From Salvelinus alpinus (taxonomy: Eukaryota; Chordata; Actinopteri; Salmoniformes; Salmonidae), in NCBI RefSeq assembly GCF_045679555.1, contig NC_092100.1, positions 35,426,106-35,490,105 on the forward strand: a stretch of DNA of 64,000 nucleotides, in the 5' to 3' direction. Below the pieces are notes generated by a model. That model did no database searches. It had not been told where the DNA came from and was given only the letters and a program-made list of their open reading frames with translations. Below are positions 44,139 through 58,895 of this stretch, one piece after another. The translations under genes were made by a program, and so were the position numbers. Numbering within the stretch: the first letter of the stretch is position 1; every line of letters begins with the position of its first letter.

Positions 44139-47100
44139 GAATGAAGAAGTCCCCTTATCTGCTGTAAGAGGATACACACATCTCACAATCTCCCAGCTCT
44201 CTGCTGGACATGTCGGATGCAAAACCTGACGTCAATCAGGACTGTGCAGCAATACCACAGAGTAATTCCCATGCCAGAACTACTCCTTTCTGTTTTGTCT
44301 GGATCTGATGCTGCTGTCTATGGTTTATCATAGCCTCCACGTTAAGATCTTTGTGATCTGTGAATCTGTCAGTCAGTCAGTCAGTGGGGTGCAAATTAAT
44401 GTATTTGTTTTTTGTCCTGGGCTGCTTGACAAAGTATGGAATGTTTGTTGTATGATACTATTCGTGTAATGTAAAAAAAAAAAAAAGGTTTATGTACATT
44501 GAAAATCTATGGTTGATATTGCAGTAACTGAAGCTGACATTATCTGAACACTTCAGTCCAGTAGGTGGCGGTAATCCCCATTACAGTTAGTTGTCAACCG
44601 CCATAAAACTAAAGTGTTAATGTACATTCAGATGTAGATAGATATATGTCTGAATATGAATCATATCAAAGACACAGTGTACAGAGAAATGTTATTTATG
44701 AACATAGAGTTTATAACAATAAAACATACAGATATTGCAGATGATGCGAGGGGTCTCCTCATGTGCAGTTTATTCTAAAGACTAAATGTATTCTGTACAG
44801 AAGAAGGTATGTATGGAAGGAGCACAGACAATCCAATCACTTTAGCTCTGATGTTATGCAGTTATACTGGGTGTTAGTCATTGGAAAAAATAGGAAAATG
44901 CAGTTCAACTGGGGAATGTGGAACTCATTTTACAACTGAGACATTAGAGAGGAGAACTACTACATGGATATCCCTCCTCTTACAGGTGGTGAGAAGAGAA
45001 CAGATAGAAAGGGGATGTCAGGTCCCTTCCTCTTCAAACTATCCCCTATTATGTCCTGAATGTTACTCACTGAGGAAGATCATATGATTTTACTGGACCC
45101 ATCTGACTTGATATTTTTGTGTTGTCTTTCACACACGTGACTGGAGGCTTAAACAATAGCTTTGGTTTGAGAGAGAAACCTGGATTGCTGGCCACTTTGC
45201 CCGACCTGCAATCGGACAGAGGGATGTGTAGCGTCTCTCTGGTGAAGTGCTCTGCTCACCTGTCTGGGCCGCTCACCTGTTCTATGTCAAAGCAACAGGT
45301 AAACACACCTGTCCTCTCGGTGTGTGCCATCACAGTCTGGTTCTCTATGCTGTGTGTGTGTGTGTTAATGTCATCACATCACACAATGTGTGGTTTGTTT
45401 AATAACAGAACATCCAACCTCATGCTGTACACAGTACACTGTAAATTGTACACTGTGCAGTCGGTGTCCGTGTAAGTGGAGGTAATGCAACAACACAGTG
45501 AACCAGCCTGTGGCACTGCCTCTGCTCAATGCTCTAAGTCATTACCTATGGCCCAGTCATCACATATGGCCGGGACATGCTGATACACACTTATATACAG
45601 TATAGGTCAATGTTACTGTCAGTCATCACTATAGTAGCCTGGTTTTCATCTCGGTTCAGCTATTACATTCCATTCCTTGTACTCTGTGTCTTTGGTAAAT
45701 GACAGTAGTGGCAGGGAGTGGAATATTAGCTAAAAAGATTGGTACCCAGACTATGAATATGGTGCATCATAGTAAACAACATCACCAGGTGACCCAAGAG
45801 ACCTACTACCCTCAACCCGACTGCTAGTGACTAGGCATATCACTGAGGAACTAGGGGTGACAGATGCAATTTCCTAATACATAAAGTCCATATCAGAGGC
45901 TCGAAATGCAGACACTGAGTCAAGATGTCAGAATGTTCATAAAACAAAAAATAAACATGATTTTAAAGAAAGGTAAAAAGGTTTTACAAAAATTATATTG
46001 TTGTGCCAACCTTATTTTGTAAGCAAACCCATTGGTTCTGTTGAAGTAATTCTATGCAACATAGACTTTGTGTTTGAATGCATTTTCTTAACAAGTAATA
46101 TCAGTGAACATTGCGTCTGAAAATATGTATCTTATGAAGAGAATTTTGATTTATATATTATTAAAGAAAAATATAAAAAAATATAGATACATTTTTTTAC
46201 TACCTGTATACAATCATATACATCAAGCTTGTGCACTTTAGTATTACATTGTTGACTGATTTCCTTGTTCCGTGTAAAGTGTCATAACATGCAAGTTGAA
46301 GTGGCTGTTCCAATTAGTGTCTTTATGTTGAGATGATTTTGAGTTTGTGATGTATGAAGGAGTTCATACAAAACTGTTTTTGATTTACATGGCAAAAGAA
46401 AAACTCAAACTAAATCTACAATCACAGACAATTTAAGGTACATATTGCTTCATATCTGAGGAGACACCATCAAACCGTATGGTTGATATAACCACCAACA
46501 CATGTATGTATAAATCCATGATGATCAGTCCGAGAAGAATTATGAGGTCATTTTCAAAGCCCAACTCCAGGTTTGTCCCCCATTCATGTTCTCCTCAGAT
46601 TACACTCAGCTAGATTGTCAATATCCATTGTCGCTCAGTCCGTTCCTAGTAACCATGAAACCAATCAAACGTGTGTATCTGTGAGGGGTGTGAATGTGGC
46701 GTACTCATCTGATCTATGTAAATATAAAGTGTTTTTATTTTCTACAGAGATTGATTGTTCGTATTGTCTGAGGTTTGAGCATGTGAGTGTAAAACAAAAA
46801 TACAAAAAACTTAAAACCTGTCTGTCTGTCTGTCTGTCTCTAGTGGTGTGTGTGAGAAGGTGATTATGTGATCTGACCGTGCGTTGTCAACCCATGGGTG
46901 TCTGACTGTAAAACTATGTCAAAGATGCCCAGCCAACCAGAGGGGACAAATCTACTCCATTTCAGTTGTCTGAGACTTCCTGTTATCACACTGGATGTTG
47001 CATGTCTGTCAATATTTTGCTTCCAGATATGTTCAAAAAGAGGGAGATAATATGTATAGATTTATCGGAAGTTGTATGCCGACTGTATAAAGATTATGCT

Positions 47101-47630
47101 TGTAAAATGGTCTTGTTTTTCACTCAGTGTAAAAATGGGGAATCTATCGTTCTGGTTTTGTGGTTGTACACAGGATGTGTTAAGATATTATTATGCAAAT
47201 TGTGCTGTAAAAAACGGCTGTTTCCCTAAAATCTAAAGAATAAATATAAAAAGAGATTTATTCCACAACCTAAAAGGAGTTTTGGTTACATCTTTGAGTG
47301 TGTTCTGTATTATGCATCTATAGTATTTGCCTTCTGCTCTCTTACAGCTATACTGTACATCCATGTATTATTATAGCTATACTATCATTCCTGTATGTAC
47401 ACTGTATGTACACCATGGGAAAGCAGCCTCTCGGTGATGGCTCGTTATGGACCATAGCACAGACATACCGCTTCTGGACACTACACATGTTGTACACTCA
47501 CATGCACGCTCTCATGCATGCAGGCACAGACACACACACACACACACACACATACAGTCCCCCCCTCCTGGTGTTTGTTTGGTTCTCTGGACCACTCCCC
47601 CCAACAACTAACCTAGAAGAGGTCAAGCAC

Positions 47631-47760
<130 letters not shown>

Positions 47761-48773
47761 CCCCTGACCCCTAAGCTGGTTCAATGTAACAATACACACA
47801 CCCTGAGATGTACAGTCTACCACTACCCCTTGATGAGATTTAAAAACGCCACCTGACACTGACCAAACACACCAGCAAGTACAGACACAGCAGCACGGGG
47901 GTCAAAGGGCAACAGGAAACTGACTCTGCACTCACTGCCCAATTAGAGTACAGACAGGAGTCAGCTGACCTTCAGGGGAACGGCAGTGTCTAGGGAAGGT
48001 GAGACAACAGGCCAGGAGTGTAGATATTTTTAATCAAAAGAAGTACATATGACCTCACTAATCAAACTAAATGCCATTCTCTCCTCTAGAGAACCATGCT
48101 CTCAGTAAGGACCATAATACAACTTCATGATGATGTAAACCATTGAGAGCTCAGATAAATATGTGTAAATAGTCAAAAACTTCTCAATAGCTGCTTTGGT
48201 ATTTGTACCCTTGCATTGAAGAACCATACTGTATGTGCATTTTTACCACACTACACTGTCAAATATTTTGTTTATACGACATCAAGAGATATCATCACAC
48301 TTCTCTCTCTGCTTGTGTTTTATCTCATACTTCTTTTCCATACTTTTTTATAATGAGTCATGAAGTCAATCAAATGTTTTTCAAAATGCACATATATGGT
48401 TCTTCGTCTGCAGGATGAATTCATTTAAATTCATAGTAAATGTACAAATCTATTCAAGTAATTACCATAACTATTATTTTATCACCACTCTTCTCTGTTT
48501 CTGAATTAGTATTATATTTCCGTTACCCGTACTTTGCTTTTACATCAATGTTTATTCCTTGGTTTCCATGTTTCAATGTTTCATCTAGGTATAATGCTTT
48601 ATTAGCATGTATGAGCCTTTATAATGTCTTATAGAACGCCTATATGTTTTTTCTCTCTATGCATAACATTTTCAACCGTCTCAAACTGGCTGTTTTTTAG
48701 TTGGGATCATTATGAGATTGTTAAAAGACATTATAAAGGGGCCATACATGCTCATGACAAGGTATTATAGCTA

Positions 48774-50355
48774 CAGTGCCTGTAGAAAATGTACACCCCT
48801 TAAATGTACACCCCATTTTGTTGTGTCAGTGCCTTTCATGCATTTAAATAAGGATCCCCCCCATGTATCTACACACCATATTTTTTGTGTGTTTGAAAAA
48901 AAGTGTATATTAAACATGCAAAACTGAAATATCATAATTGGATTAGTCTCCACCCACTGAGGTAATACTTGGTGGAAGCACCTTTCGCAGCAATTACAGC
49001 TGTGAGTCTGTTGGGATAGGCCTCTACCAACTTTGCACACTTAGATTTGATAATATTTTACCATTCTTCTTTACAAAACTGTTCAGGCGCTGTCAAGTTC
49101 ATGCCACAAATTATTGATTGGATTTAGGTCAGAGCTCTGACTGGGCCACTCAAGGACGTTTACCTTTTTTTCCTTAGCCACTCCACTGTAGCTTTGGCTG
49201 TGTGCTTTAGGTTATTGTCATGCTGAAAGATAAACTTCAATCCCAGTTTCAGCTTTCTTGCAGAGGGCAGCAGGTTTTCTTCAATTACTTTTCTTTTTGT
49301 TTTGTCAGATCACACAACTTTTTGCCACATGGATACAGAATGTACTTGCTCTGTCATCCAGTTTGGATGGATGTCCTGATCTAGGCAGGGTCTTGGTGGT
49401 GCCATACACCTTCCACTTCTGATGAATCATCTAGACCATGCTCCAAGGGATCTTCAAGGCCTTTGGAAATATTTTCATACCCATACCTAAATCTGTGCCT
49501 TTCCACAACTTTGTCACATAATTATTTTGAAAGCTCCTTGGTGCTCATGGTTGAGTGTTTGCTTTGCAATTCACTACCCAGAAGAGGGAAGAGAGAGTAG
49601 AGTATAGCAGAGTATTACTTTAGAAATCTAAACTTGGTCAATTGTTTTATCACAGCATGCATCATCAATGATTTACAACGACAGGACATGCAGCAATGAC
49701 CAACACATGATAAACGAAACATATTATGACACATAAAGACACATGCACCCTACTGTCCCTCAAAGAATAGTCAGATTCCAGTGCTGTTTTCTATCCTACT
49801 CTGGGGAAAAACAGGCAACATTTTCCAATAGGAAGATCTCAGTTACACTCAATCAATCTGTGGAACATCTGGGCAGGATTAACCTGCTACTAAAGCTGCT
49901 CCTGTGTTGCATTAGAGTGCTGTGGAGTGGGTGTGTGTCATTGTACATGACCATATGTGTTTTTACTTGCAGCCTTTTTATGAACATGTCCTGCATTGAT
50001 TCCAGGCTGCAGCCAATTGTAGCACTGGCTTTGTTAATGATTTTGTCATGCTTGTTAAAGTCTTCCTTAGCTAAACTGTTGAATTTATCCTGAAATCACG
50101 TTATTCACTACAATTTAACACAGGTGGAGAACAATTAACTTGGTGTGTGATTTTGAAGGTGATTGGTTACACCTGAGCTAATTTAGGATCGCTATTACAA
50201 GGGCGGTGGACACTTATCCAAACAAGGTATTTCAGTTTCTTCATTCTTTTTTAAAACTGGGAAGTTGTTTAGATCAATGGGGGGGAAAGCGATATTAATT
50301 ACAGGCTATAAGGCAACAAAAGGTGAAAGGGAATGTAGAGTTTCTATAGGCACTA
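48774..50355 (-). mobile_element. diverged Tc1-like transposon (unit 3)
   Basis: Copy of the element at 26530-28112. The poly-C tract inside it is 7 long here against 8 and 9 in the other units. Confidence 0.8.
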
Positions 50356-50500
50356 TAATAATGGATTCTAATATATGTTATAACCGCTAACGGGGAACCA
50401 AAAATACACTTTGACCCCCAGGTGTAGCTGCAAAATTTGCATATACATCTAGTAATAACAGTGTTTTATACTATAGTAAAATGGATCTCACTTTCTCTCC

Positions 50501-50640
<140 letters not shown>

Positions 50641-50686
50641 CATTCTATGCTCTCTCACTCTGTCTCTTTCCCCCACCCCTCTGTAG

Positions 50687-50825
50687 GACCAGGCCACAGG
50701 TTGGGGGATGTGTCGGGGCCGGTGGTGTCCTCAGCCCCCAATCTGCTGGAGGGGTATGGGGGTCTGGATGGAGAAGAGGGGGCTGGCACAGGGGTCGACA
50801 GCGCCATTTTCCAGGTCCCACGCAT
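50687..50825 (+). CDS. duplicate pclo linker exon (unit 3)
   Basis: Same as 28454-28592 and 39597-39735, with splice sites intact. The (CA)n tract upstream is about 133 bases against 143 in the other units. Confidence 0.8.
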
Positions 50826-51375
50826 GTGAGTAAATAGCCTGTTTGTGGGGTGTGTGTGTCTGTTCCCCAGTCTGCCCTGTACGGAGATTGTGCGCGCCTG
50901 GTATCCAAACATATATGGCTTGAGATGCGGACACTGGTTGAATGTGTGTAGCAAGCTACCTAGTTTAAATATCAATAGTAGTGACACAGCAGCTGCAGTA
51001 TAACATTTGATTTACATCATCATCAATATGATTGGTTGGATAATAGCCTGTGCGTAGCAGAGAGGCAGAAAGACATAGAGAGGAGCGGCTGCATCTACGA
51101 CCCTCCAATCCAACTCCCTTCTGTAGTCGGGAGTTGCACATGTTTTTCAGGGCACCAGCAACGCAGGTAGTTTAGACTGTAGTTAACCACTGTATACTGA
51201 AATATCCACACAAGCCCCGAGCCAGCCAGCCACATACTGTATCATTAGAAGAGGGTCTTTTCTCATTTTGAGCACCTGCCCCCTGAAAGGTCTGTGGCAC
51301 GGCCCTGGTGTAGATGATCTATCACATACCACTTTGTCGTCTGTGTTTCTAAGTGAAATATGTGTTTACCAACAG

Positions 51376-51443
51376 AGGGAAGACCATCCCCAACGGCATT
51401 GACAAGTCTAGAGGACTGCCACTCTCGCTATCAGACAATGAGG
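51376..51443 (+). CDS. duplicate pclo IGKTIPNG exon (unit 3)
   Basis: Same as 29143-29210, acceptor AACAG and donor GAGG|GTAAGA intact. Confidence 0.8.
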
Positions 51444-53248
51444 GTAAGACTGTGTGTGTTTGTGTGTGTGTGTACTTGTTTTCCTACCTTATCAGGACCC
51501 CAATGTCACAACAATTCACCCAAATGTCCTGACAAAGAATTAAAAACAATAACCTTTTTTCTCAATTTGTTCAAATGCTATTTTAAGCTTAAGGTTTAGG
51601 GTTTTGCTGTTAAGGTTAAGTTTAGTGTTAGGATTTTTGGGGTTAAGGTTAGGGTTAGGTTAAGGGTAGAGTTAGGTTTAGGGGTTAGGGAAAATAGGAT
51701 TTTTAATAGTAAAAATAGGTTACTACCACAAAAATAAAGTTGTGTATGTGTGTGACTCCTTATAAGCTTTGTCTTCATATGTATGCCATCTACTGGCCTG
51801 AACACGACATAACACCAACAGGCATAATAGGCCTACCTCTAAATGCAAACCTGGTCCCCTGGACAGAAAGTAACTATATATCTCTCTGTGTGTCATAACT
51901 ATATCTAGGATTCAGATAGCTCAGCTGTCATGGTTGCTCCTCTCTCCAGTAGAAACTGGAGAGAGGAGAGTCCTGCCATGGGTCTATTTTGGTGCAGGCA
52001 GTGTGTCAGTGTTGAATAATTTACAGCAACAGAGAGGAAGGGTGTGTGTATCTCACCATTACTATGTCTGTCTGTCTTTCTCTCTCAATTCAATTCAATT
52101 TTAGGGGCTTTATTTGCATGGGAAACATATGTTTACAATGCCAAAGAAACTGAAAAAGATAATAAACAAAAGTGAAATAAACAATAAAAAATGAACAGTA
52201 AACATTACACTTACAAAAGTATATACAGTGTTGTAATGATGTGCAAATAGTTAAAGTACAAATGGGACAATATATAAATATAGGTTGTATTTACAATGGT
52301 GTTTGTTCTTCATTGGTTGCCCTTTTCTTCTGGCAGCAGGTCACAAATCTTGCTGCTGTGTAGCACACTGTGCTATTTCACCCAATAGATATGGGAGTTT
52401 ATCAAAATTTGAATATTTTTTAAAATTCGTTGTGGGTCTGTGTAATCTGAGTGAAATATGTGTCTCTAATATGGTCTATTACGTATAATAATACACTTGG
52501 CAGGAGGTTAGAAAGTGCAGCTCAGTTTCCACCTCATTTTGTGTCTTTCTTGAGAGCCAGGTCTGCTTTCGGCGGCCTTTCTCAATAGCAAGGCTATGCT
52601 CACTGAGTCTTTACATAGTCAAACATTTCCTTTTCTGGGGCAGTCACAGTGCTTTTCTGCCACTGTGTACTCTCTGTTTAGTGCCAAATAGCATTCTAGT
52701 TTGCTCAGTTTTTTTGGTAAATTCTTTCCAACGAGTCAAGTAATTATCTTTTTGTTTTCTCATGATTTGGTTGGGTCTAAATGTGTTGCTGTCCTGGGGC
52801 TCTGTGGTGTCTGTTTGTAAACAGAGTCCCAGGACCAGCTAGCTTAGGGGGCTCTTCTCAAGGTTCATCTCTCTGTAGGTGATGGCTTTGTTATTGAAGG
52901 GTTGGGAATTGCTTCCTTTTAGGTGATTGTAGAATTTAACAGCTCTTTTCTAGATTTTGGTAATTAGTGGGTATCAGCCTAATTCTGCTCTGCATGCATT
53001 ATTTGGTGTTTTACGTTGTACACTGAGGATATTTTTGCAGAATTCTGCATGCATAGTCTTAACTTGGTGTTTGTCCCATTTTGTGAATATTTGGTTGGTG
53101 AGCAGACACCAGACCTCATAACCATAAATGGCAATGGGTTCTATAACCAATTCAAGTATCTCTCTCTCTCTCTCTCTCTGCCTCGCCTCCCCCTCCTGCC
53201 CTTCTCTCCTCTCCTCCCCTCCTCCTACCTCTCCCCCTTCTCCCCCAG

Positions 53249-53390
53249 GGGGTGGGGGTAAGACCCAGATGATGGGGGAGATCAAGGTGGCTTTGAAGAA
53301 GGAGGTGAAACAAGAGGGAGACCAGCTGGTCCTGGAGGTTCTACAGTGTAGAAACATCACTTACAAGTTCAAGAGCCCAGACCACCTACC

Positions 53391-53392
<2 letters not shown>
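53249..53392 (+). CDS. duplicate pclo C2B exon 1 (unit 3)
   Basis: Same as 31016-31159. The (GT)n beginning at the donor is only about 93 bases here, the shortest of the three. Confidence 0.82.
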
Positions 53393-53486
<94 letters not shown>

Positions 53487-53788
53487 CCAGGAATATTAAA
53501 CAAACAAACATTTTACCGATAGGGGCCATTTTTGTTAGTCACCACGAGGTCAAATGCTATTTTTAGGGGGTTTAGGGTTAAGGTTAGAATTCGTCTCAGG
53601 GTTAGAATTACGTTAAAGGTTGAGGTTAGGGTTAGGGTTAGTACGGGCTAGGGTTAGGGGTTAGGGAAAATAGGATTTTGAATGGGACTGAATTGTGTGT
53701 CCCCACAAGGTTAGCTGTACAAGACTGTGCACCTGTGCTTGTCTGTCTGTCTGCCTCACTGACTGTCTGACTGTGTGTCTCTCTGTAG

Positions 53789-53934
53789 ATCTCTATGTGA
53801 AGCTGTACGTTGTTAATGTGGCGACTCAGAAGAGGATCATCAAGAAGAAGACAAGAGTGTGTCGACACGACAGAGAACCCTCCTTCAACGAGACCTTTAG
53901 GTTTAGCCTCAACCCCACCGGACACTCCCTGCAG
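53789..53934 (+). CDS. duplicate pclo C2B exon 2 (unit 3)
   Basis: Same as 31626-31771, splice sites intact. Confidence 0.82.
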
Positions 53935-54452
53935 GTAACAAACATATGTCTAATATACCCTTTTACTCTGGTTTCCTGCTTCATTCAGACTGTTAATTGT
54001 TCTAATAGGCTCGTGTGTGTGTGTCTGTGTGTGTTTAATACTTGTAATTCTTGTACTTTTCACACACACACACATTAAATTGTTGTTTTACTATCCCTGA
54101 GGAGACCAAACAATTGATTCCCATTCAAAATCTTAACCCTAACCTTATCCCTAAACCCCTTACCCTAAACCTAACTTTTAAACTCTAACCCTAATTGTAA
54201 CCCTAATCCTAATTGTAACCCTAAACCAAACCCCTAAACCTTTTTTCTTGTGGGGACTGGCGAAATGTCCCCATTTGTCTGAGTGTTCCTTGTTTTGCTA
54301 TCCTTGGAAGGACTTCTGGTCCCCACAAGGATAGTAAAACCAAACACATGCTCGCACACACAGAAACAAACAAACAAACAAACAAACATAAACACACACC
54401 ACACACACTGGATACCCACTACAAGTATGTGTATGTTCTCTCCTGTCCCCAG

Positions 54453-54596
54453 TTGTTCCTGGTGTCTAACGGAGGTAAGTTTATGAAGAAGACCCTGATA
54501 GGAGAGGCCTACATCTGGCTGGACAAGGTGGACATGAGGAAGAGGGTGGTCAGCTGGCACAAGCTGCTGGTCAATTCCACACACAACCAGTCCTGA
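54453..54596 (+). CDS. duplicate pclo terminal exon and stop (unit 3)
   Basis: Same as 32290-32433, stop TGA at 54594-54596, followed by 3'UTR-like DNA with AATAAA at 55811 and 58332. Confidence 0.82.
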   Translation: MFLVSNGGKFMKKTLIGEAYIWLDKVDMRKRVVSWHKLLVNSTHNQS

Positions 54597-55077
54597 GAGT
54601 TCAACTTAAGGTCACAGAGAGGTCAACCAGAGGTCAGTGAAGGTCAATGAATAGTATTGGTCAGTGCTTGCTCGTAGAGGACGAAAAAGAGGAAAAGGGA
54701 TATGAGTTGCGTTACAGAGTACCCTGCATCTCCTTTGTGTTATTTTATATGGAAAGAAGAGAGCGAGGAAGGAAGGAAGGAAGGAAGGAAGGAAGGAAGG
54801 AAGGAAGGAAGGAAGGAAGGAAGGAAGGAAGGAAGGAAGGAAGGAAGGAAGGAAGGAAGATGGCCTATCCCCTCACACTGCCATAAATGGACTGTACCCT
54901 GATTCTTTATTGGATAGTAACAGCCAGAGACTCAACCCTGATTTCTGAATGGACCAAATATTCAGAGACTGTACCCGGATTGGATAGAGACTGCCAGCAC
55001 ACACACACACACACACACACACGCACGCACGCACGCGCGCGCGCACGCACGCACACATACACATACACACACACACA

Positions 55078-55232
<155 letters not shown>

Positions 55233-58200
55233 GAATGAAGAAGTCCCCTTATCTGCTGTAAGAGGATACACACATCTCACAATCTCCCAGCTCTCTGCTG
55301 GACATGTCGGATGCAAAACCTGACGTCAATCAGGACTGTGCAGCAATACCACAGAGTAATTCCCATGCCAGAACTACTCCTTTCTGTTTTGTCTGGATCT
55401 GATGCTGCTGTCTATGGTTTATCATAGCCTCCACGTTAAGATCTTTGTGATCTGTGAATCTGTCAGTCAGTCAGTCAGTGGGGTGCAAATTAATGTATTT
55501 GTTTTTTGTCCTGGGCTGCTTGACAAAGTATGGAATGTTTGTTGTATGATACTATTCGTGTAATGTAAAAAAAAAAAAAGGTTTATGTACATTGAAAATC
55601 TATGGTTGATATTGCAGTAACTGAAGCTGACATTATCTGAACACTTCAGTCCAGTAGGTGGCGGTAATCCCCATTACAGTTAGTTGTCAACCGCCATAAA
55701 ACTAAAGTGTTAATGTACATTCAGATGTAGATAGATATATGTCTGAATATGAATCATATCAAAGACACAGTGTACAGAGAAATGTTATTTATGAACATAG
55801 AGTTTATAACAATAAAACATACAGATATTGCAGATGATGCGAGGGGTCTCCTCATGTGCAGTTTATTCTAAAGACTAAATGTATTCTGTACAGAAGAAGG
55901 TATGTATGGAAGGAGCACAGACAATCCAATCACTTTAGCTCTGATGTTATGCAGTTATACTGGGTGTTAGTCATTGGAAAAAATAGGAAAATGCAGTTCA
56001 ACTGGGGAATGTGGAACTCATTTTACAACTGAGACATTAGAGAGGAGAACTACTACATGGATATCCCTCCTCTTACAGGTGGTGAGAAGAGAACAGATAG
56101 AAAGGGGATGTCAGGTCCCTTCCTCTTCAAACTATCCCCTATTATGTCCTGAATGTTACTCACTGAGGAAGATCATATGATTTTACTGGACCCATCTGAC
56201 TTGATATTTTTGTGTTGTCTTTCACACACGTGACTGGAGGCTTAAACAATAGCTTTGGTTTGAGAGAGAAACCTGGATTGCTGGCCACTTTGCCCGACCT
56301 GCAATCGGACAGAGGGATGTGTAGCGTCTCTCTGGTGAAGTGCTCTGCTCACCTGTCTGGGCCGCTCACCTGTTCTATGTCAAAGCAACAGGTAAACACA
56401 CCTGTCCTCTCGGTGTGTGCCATCACAGTCTGGTTCTCTATGCTGTGTGTGTGTGTGTTAATGTCATCACATCACACAATGTGTGGTTTGTTTAATAACA
56501 GAACATCCAACCTCATGCTGTACACAGTACACTGTAAATTGTACACTGTGCAGTCGGTGTCCGTGTAAGTGGAGGTAATGCAACAACACAGTGAACCAGC
56601 CTGTGGCACTGCCTCTGCTCAATGCTCTAAGTCATTACCTATGGCCCAGTCATCACATATGGCCGGGACATGCTGATACACACTTATATACAGTATAGGT
56701 CAATGTTACTGTCAGTCATCACTATAGTAGCCTGGTTTTCATCTCGGTTCAGCTATTACATTCCATTCCTTGTACTCTGTGTCTTTGGTAAATGACAGTA
56801 GTGGCAGGGAGTGGAATATTAGCTAAAAAGATTGGTACCCAGACTATGAATATGGTGCATCATAGTAAACAACATCACCAGGTGACCCAAGAGACCTACT
56901 ACCCTCAACCCGACTGCTAGTGACTAGGCATATCACTGAGGAACTAGGGGTGACAGATGCAATTTCCTAATACATAAAGTCCATATCAGAGGCTCGAAAT
57001 GCAGACACTGAGTCAAGATGTCAGAATGTTCATAAAACAAAAAATAAACATGATTTTAAAGAAAGGTAAAAAGGTTTTACAAAAATTATATTGTTGTGCC
57101 AACCTTATTTTGTAAGCAAACCCATTGGTTCTGTTGAAGTAATTCTATGCAACATAGACTTTGTGTTTGAATGCATTTTCTTAACAAGTAATATCAGTGA
57201 ACATTGCGTCTGAAAATATGTATCTTATGAAGAGAATTTTGATTTATATATTATTAAAGAAAAATATAAAAAAATATAGATACATTTTTTTACTACCTGT
57301 ATACAATCATATACATCAAGCTTGTGCACTTTAGTATTACATTGTTGACTGATTTCCTTGTTCCGTGTAAAGTGTCATAACATGCAAGTTGAAGTGGCTG
57401 TTCCAATTAGTGTCTTTATGTTGAGATGATTTTGAGTTTGTGATGTATGAAGGAGTTCATACAAAACTGTTTTTGATTTACATGGCAAAAGAAAAACTCA
57501 AACTAAATCTACAATCACAGACAATTTAAGGTACATATTGCTTCATATCTGAGGAGACACCATCAAACCGTATGGTTGATATAACCACCAACACATGTAT
57601 GTATAAATCCATGATGATCAGTCCGAGAAGAATTATGAGGTCATTTTCAAAGCCCAACTCCAGGTTTGTCCCCCATTCATGTTCTCCTCAGATTACACTC
57701 AGCTAGATTGTCAATATCCATTGTCGCTCAGTCCGTTCCTAGTAACCATGAAACCAATCAAACGTGTGTATCTGTGAGGGGTGTGAATGTGGCGTACTCA
57801 TCTGATCTATGTAAATATAAAGTGTTTTTATTTTCTACAGAGATTGATTGTTCGTATTGTCTGAGGTTTGAGCATGTGAGTGTAAAACAAAAATACAAAA
57901 AACTTAAAACCTGTCTGTCTGTCTGTCTGTCTCTAGTGGTGTGTGTGAGAAGGTGATTATGTGATCTGACCGTGCGTTGTCAACCCATGGGTGTCTGACT
58001 GTAAAACTATGTCAAAGATGCCCAGCCAACCAGAGGGGACAAATCTACTCCATTTCAGTTGTCTGAGACTTCCTGTTATCACACTGGATGTTGCATGTCT
58101 GTCAATATTTTGCTTCCAGATATGTTCAAAAAGAGGGAGATAATATGTATAGATTTATCGTAAGTTGTATGCCGACTGTATAAAGATTATGCTTGTAAAA

Positions 58201-58622
58201 TGGTCTTGTTTTTCACTCAGTGTAAAAATGGGGAATCTATCGTTCTGGTTTTGTGGTTGTACACAGGATGTGTTAAGATATTATTATGCAAATTGTGCTG
58301 TAAAAAACGGCTGTTTCCCTAAAATCTAAAGAATAAATATAAAAAGAGATTTATTCCACAACCTAAAAGGAGTTTTGGTTACATCTTTGAGTGTGTTCTG
58401 TATTATGCATCTATAGTATTTGCCTTCTGCTCTCTTACAGCTATACTGTACATCCATGTATTATTATAGCTATACTATCATTCCTGTATGTACACTGTAT
58501 GTACACCATGGGAAAGCAGCCTCTCGGTGATGGCTCGTTATGGACCATAGCACAGACATACCGCTTCTGGACACTACACATGTTGTACACTCACATGCAC
58601 GCTCTCATGCATGCAGGCACAG

Positions 58623-58722
58623 NNNNNNNNNNNNNNNNNNNNNNNNNNNNNNNNNNNNNNNNNNNNNNNNNNNNNNNNNNNNNNNNNNNNNNNNNNNNNN
58701 NNNNNNNNNNNNNNNNNNNNNN
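58623..58722. other. assembly gap of exactly 100 N
   Basis: One hundred N, the conventional placeholder for a gap of unknown size. It lies inside an (AC)n tract at the right-hand edge of unit 3, so the true right breakpoint and the true copy number are not resolved. Confidence 0.98.
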
Positions 58723-58847
<125 letters not shown>

Positions 58848-58895
58848 TGCACAGACACAAACAAAGACCTGTGCTGTGCTGAGAGAGCGTATATA